A stretch of DNA of 17,441 nucleotides from Friedmanniella sp. (GTDB taxonomy: Bacteria; Actinomycetota; Actinomycetes; Propionibacteriales; Propionibacteriaceae), in the NCBI GenBank assembly GCA_025964935.1, contig JAOPXW010000125.1, forward strand, positions 1 through 17,441. The letters are read 5' to 3'. How positions within the stretch are numbered: the first letter of the stretch is position 1; each line of letters begins with the position of its first letter. Below the pieces are notes generated by a model that saw only the letters and a program-made list of their open reading frames with translations, was not told the DNA's origin and ran no database searches. The position numbers were made by a program, and so were the translations under genes. This document shows, piece after piece, positions 15,358-17,441 of the stretch.

Positions 15358-16713
15358 TCAGCCCCGGATCAGTCGCAGGGCCTCGTCGCGCAGGCTGGCC
15401 ATCTTGTCCTGGGTGCGGGCCTCGACGTTGAGCCGCAGCAGCGGCTCGGTGTTGCTGGACCGCACGTTGACCCACCAGTCGGGCCCGGAAACGGTCAGCC
15501 CGTCGACCCGGTCCTGCTCGCCGCGGCCCGCGAACGCGGCCGCCACCCGGTCCATGATGGCGGGGGCGTCCTCGACCCGGGAGTTGAGCTCACCGGAGGC
15601 CACGTAGCGGGCGAAGCGCTGGGCCAGCGCCGACAGCGGCTCCTCGCTCGAGCCGACCAGGGACAGCACGTGCAGCCCGGCCAGCATCCCGGTGTCGGCA
15701 CCCCAGAAGTCGCGGAAGTAGTAGTGGGCGGAGTGCTCGCCCCCGAAGATCGCCTGGTGCTCGGCCATCGCCGCCTTGACGAAGGTGTGGCCCACCTTGG
15801 TGACGACGGTCTCCCCGCCCTCCTCCGCGACGACCTCGGCCACCGACCGGGAGGTGATCTTGTTGATCACGACGGTGGAGCCGGGCTCCCGGGCCAGCTC
15901 CTGGCTCGCGATCATCGCGGTCACGGTCGAGGGGCTGACCACCTCGCCCCGCTCGTCGATGATGAAGCACCGGTCGGCGTCGCCGTCGAAGACCAGGGCC
16001 AGGTCGGCCCCGTGCTCGCGCACCGCGGCCTGGGCGTCGAGCAGGTTCTCGGGCTCGAGCGGGTTGGGCGCGTGGTTGGGGAAGGTGCCGTCAGGGTCGG
16101 TGTAGAGGCCGATGATCTCCAGGTCCAGCACCCCGAGCACCGCGGGCAGCGTGTGGCCGGCCATCCCGTTGCCGGCGTCGGCCACGACCTTGAGCCGACG
16201 GATCCTGCTCAGGTCGACCAGGGAGTGCAGGTGGTCCGCGTACGCCGGCAGCAGGTCCTGCTCGGAGCGCTGGCCGTCGGCCGACGCGGGCACCGGGGTG
16301 CTGTGCTGGGCGCGGTCGGCGATCTCCACGAGCTGCGCCGGGACGATGGGCTTCGCCCCCGCCAGGCAGAACTTGACCCCGTTGTACTCCCCCGGGTTGT
16401 GGCTGGCGGTGAACATCGCGCCGGGCAGGTTGAGCCGGCCCGAGGCGAACCAGAGCTCGTCGGTGCTGGCCAGCCCGATGTCGATGATGTCGGCGCCCCG
16501 GGACAGCACCCCCCGGGTGAAAGCCTCCGACATCCGGGGGCTGCTGACCCGCATGTCGCGTCCCAGGACCAGGGCGCCCTCGGCCGCGGTCAGGTCGAGC
16601 ACGTCGACCAGGGCGGCTCCGATGGCGAACGCGCCGTCCTCGTCCCACTCCGGGCTGTCACCCTCGGTGATCCCGCGGATGTCGTTGGCCTTGAAGATTC
16701 CCTGGGTGATCAT
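15358..16713 (-). CDS. manB: Phosphomannomutase / phosphoglucomutase
   Basis: A 451-residue cytoplasmic enzyme of the alpha-D-phosphohexomutase superfamily, converting mannose-6-phosphate to mannose-1-phosphate for GDP-mannose and envelope glycan synthesis; some members also use glucose phosphates. Seen: catalytic phosphoserine loop TASHNP with S104, metal loop DGDADR at 243-248, sugar-binding GEHS at 325-328 and phosphate-binding RSSNTEP at 418-424. Full length for the family. The frame is open 13 codons further upstream, but ATG at 16713 is chosen because homologs start close to the DIRG motif and a TAGAGT -10 box ends 7 nt before it, inside the longer version. It heads the group manB, Trm112-like, SIS. 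Confidence 0.95.
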   Translation of the reverse strand: MITQGIFKANDIRGITEGDSPEWDEDGAFAIGAALVDVLDLTAAEGALVLGRDMRVSSPRMSEAFTRGVLSRGADIIDIGLASTDELWFASGRLNLPGAMFTASHNPGEYNGVKFCLAGAKPIVPAQLVEIADRAQHSTPVPASADGQRSEQDLLPAYADHLHSLVDLSRIRRLKVVADAGNGMAGHTLPAVLGVLDLEIIGLYTDPDGTFPNHAPNPLEPENLLDAQAAVREHGADLALVFDGDADRCFIIDERGEVVSPSTVTAMIASQELAREPGSTVVINKITSRSVAEVVAEEGGETVVTKVGHTFVKAAMAEHQAIFGGEHSAHYYFRDFWGADTGMLAGLHVLSLVGSSEEPLSALAQRFARYVASGELNSRVEDAPAIMDRVAAAFAGRGEQDRVDGLTVSGPDWWVNVRSSNTEPLLRLNVEARTQDKMASLRDEALRLIRG

Positions 16714-16720
16714 GCCCAGA

Positions 16721-16726
16721 ACTCTA
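16721..16726 (-). promoter_or_regulatory. -10 box of manB, leaderless start
   Basis: TAGAGT on the minus strand ends 7 nt before the ATG at 16713. It argues against the longer upstream start at 16752. Confidence 0.6.
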
Positions 16727-16797
16727 GGGCTCCGACCCCCGACACAGGGCATGGGCAGGGGCGGGGCACGAAACCGGGGCGGGGCCTCAGGCCCCGG

Positions 16798-17169
16798 TCA
16801 GGCGTCGGGGTCGGCCAGGACGGTCAGATGGCCCCGCCGGCCGAGCTCGACGATGCCCGTACGCCGGGGTGGGCGCTCGTCGGGGCTGGGGGCCGGGTCG
16901 TAGGACAGGCCCACCTCCCGTACGGCGTCCGCCAGCGCGAGCAGGTCGTCGGTGCTGGGGTGCGGCTCCTCGTCGTGCGCGAGCCTGATGACCTCCCAGC
17001 CCAGGGGCGCGGACAGCAGCTGGGCGTGGTGGGAGCAGAGGTCGTAGCAGTGCGGCTCGGCCTGCAGGGCCAGCGGCCCGAGGACGGCGGTGGAGTCGCT
17101 GTAGACGTAGGTCAGCGTGGACATCGCCGACCGTGAGCAGCCTGATCTGGAACAGCGACGCGACCCCAT
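16798..17169 (-). CDS. DUF3499 family protein
   Basis: A 123-residue protein of the actinobacterial DUF3499 family, function unknown. The family core is visible: RRCSRSGC at 4-11, STLTYVYSDSTAVLGPLA at 17-34, EPHCYDLCSHHAQ at 38-50 and GWEVIRL at 57-63. C6, C11, C45 and H48 could form a zinc site (inference). The C-terminal 25 residues are basic and variable. An upstream in-frame start would add 79 low-complexity residues; ATG at 17169 is preferred because the family begins with this cysteine motif and a TACCGT -10 box ends 7 nt before it. It is divergent from the metallopeptidase gene and lies 84 bases upstream of manB, an arrangement matching Rv3257c-Rv3259 as I recall it. Confidence 0.93.
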   Translation of the reverse strand: MGSRRCSRSGCSRSAMSTLTYVYSDSTAVLGPLALQAEPHCYDLCSHHAQLLSAPLGWEVIRLAHDEEPHPSTDDLLALADAVREVGLSYDPAPSPDERPPRRTGIVELGRRGHLTVLADPDA

Positions 17170-17176
17170 TGGCCAG

Positions 17177-17182
17177 ACGGTA
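17177..17182 (-). promoter_or_regulatory. -10 box of DUF3499 gene, leaderless start
   Basis: TACCGT on the minus strand ends 7 nt before the ATG at 17169. An AGGAG lies just upstream of the box, too far from the ATG to serve as a ribosome site. Confidence 0.55.
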
Positions 17183-17268
17183 CTCCTGCCCGACCGTGCG
17201 CGCCGGGACCCCGGGTGGGGTGTCCGCCATCTGGCGCCGCGTCCGGCGGCGACCGGGCCCACCCCCGA

Positions 17269-17274
17269 TACGAT
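17269..17274 (+). promoter_or_regulatory. -10 box of metallopeptidase gene, leaderless start
   Basis: TACGAT ends 7 nt before the ATG at 17282. A GAGG in the spacer is only 3 nt from the ATG, too close for a normal Shine-Dalgarno sequence. Confidence 0.55.
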
Positions 17275-17281
17275 GAGGATC

Positions 17282-17441
17282 ATGCCCGACGCCGACCTGC
17301 CCCGCCGCGACCGTCGGGACCGGCACGGGCGCGGGATCCGTGGTCCGCTGGCCGTCCCGACGGCCCTGTCCCCGCGGCGCGCCGCCCCGCCGCGGCCCTC
17401 GACCAAGTCGGACTTCTTCCACGACGCGGTGCACGGCGCGG
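17282..17441 (+). CDS. Zincin-like metallopeptidase family protein, N-terminal part
   Basis: The first 53 residues of a protein cut by the right edge. It opens with an Arg/Asp-rich stretch (RRDRRDRHGRGIRGPLAVP at 8-26) and then the start of a domain, STKSDFFHDAVHGA. This resembles the basic N-terminus of the small minimal zincin-like metallopeptidase family found divergent from DUF3499 in actinobacteria (Rv3259-like, from memory). The HExxH-type active site would lie beyond the window, so the function rests on the N-terminal pattern and the neighbourhood. ATG at 17282 follows a TACGAT -10 box by 7 nt. Confidence 0.7.
   Translation, partial: MPDADLPRRDRRDRHGRGIRGPLAVPTALSPRRAAPPRPSTKSDFFHDAVHGA

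Noticed and set aside
16714..16752. Longer manB start adding 13 residues
   Set aside because: The added part contains the TAGAGT -10 box, has no family similarity, and the ATG at 16713 matches the usual start.
14176..17136. A 986-codon open frame on the plus strand opposite the SIS, Trm112-like, manB and DUF3499 genes
   Set aside because: Its translation is low-complexity Arg/Gly/Asp/Gln-rich with no recognisable domain, and the minus strand carries clear conserved enzymes; long antisense frames are expected at this GC content.
17170..17406. Longer DUF3499 start adding 79 residues
   Set aside because: The extension is Arg/Gly-rich, covers both divergent promoters and overlaps the start of the metallopeptidase gene.
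1..17441. Mobile elements, CRISPR arrays, tRNA or rRNA genes
   Set aside because: No transposase or integrase reading frame, no regularly spaced repeats, and no cloverleaf with a TTCRANYC-type arm was seen in the short intergenic gaps.

Overview
The window is a stretch of chromosome from a high-GC actinobacterium. The evidence is strong GC bias at third codon positions, GTG starts, and a set of actinobacterial marker families: DUF3039, DUF3499, an adenosylhomocysteinase with the mycobacterial-type insertion, and the order phosphomannomutase / DUF3499 / divergent zincin-like metallopeptidase. That order matches my memory of the Mycobacterium tuberculosis Rv3256c-Rv3259 neighbourhood. A genus cannot be fixed; a member of the Propionibacteriales or a neighbouring order is a guess. 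I see no transposase, phage gene, tRNA, rRNA or CRISPR array.

Left part (1-3437): a DEAD/DEAH-type helicase (minus, cut by the left edge), an MFS transporter (minus), then, divergently, a small DUF3039 zinc-ribbon-like protein and a SixA-type histidine phosphatase (both plus).

Middle part (3476-11414, all minus): a compact four-gene operon. In transcription order it encodes a large transglutaminase/DUF2126 putative amidoligase, a circularly permuted ATP-grasp protein fused to an alpha-E domain, a second transglutaminase-like protein, and a zinc-ribbon metallopeptidase. Related operons have been linked to ATP-dependent peptide or amide synthesis and often carry the Anbu proteasome-like peptidase; no Anbu gene is present here. 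Ahead of the first gene lies a 12-codon reading frame (peptide MFCCPVSPEVGR) with a strong Shine-Dalgarno sequence. Its stop codon overlaps the start of the first enzyme in an ATGA.

Right part (11517-17169, all minus): ahcY (S-adenosylhomocysteine hydrolase), a cation diffusion facilitator, and a sugar-phosphate group made of manB (phosphomannomutase), a Trm112-like zinc ribbon and a SIS-domain isomerase-like protein. DUF3499 lies upstream of manB. A divergent metallopeptidase (plus) is cut by the right edge. manB and the SIS protein probably serve mannose-phosphate supply for cell-envelope glycans.

A pattern across the window is that seven genes heading transcription units have a TANNNT -10 box ending exactly 6 or 7 nt before the start codon and no properly placed Shine-Dalgarno sequence, as expected of leaderless mRNAs. 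Two more (MFS, cation transporter) fit with one mismatch. This pattern fixed the starts of manB and DUF3499. The amidoligase/transglutaminase operon is the clear exception. There is no gene-free stretch above 300 bases; the longest gap is about 150 bases.
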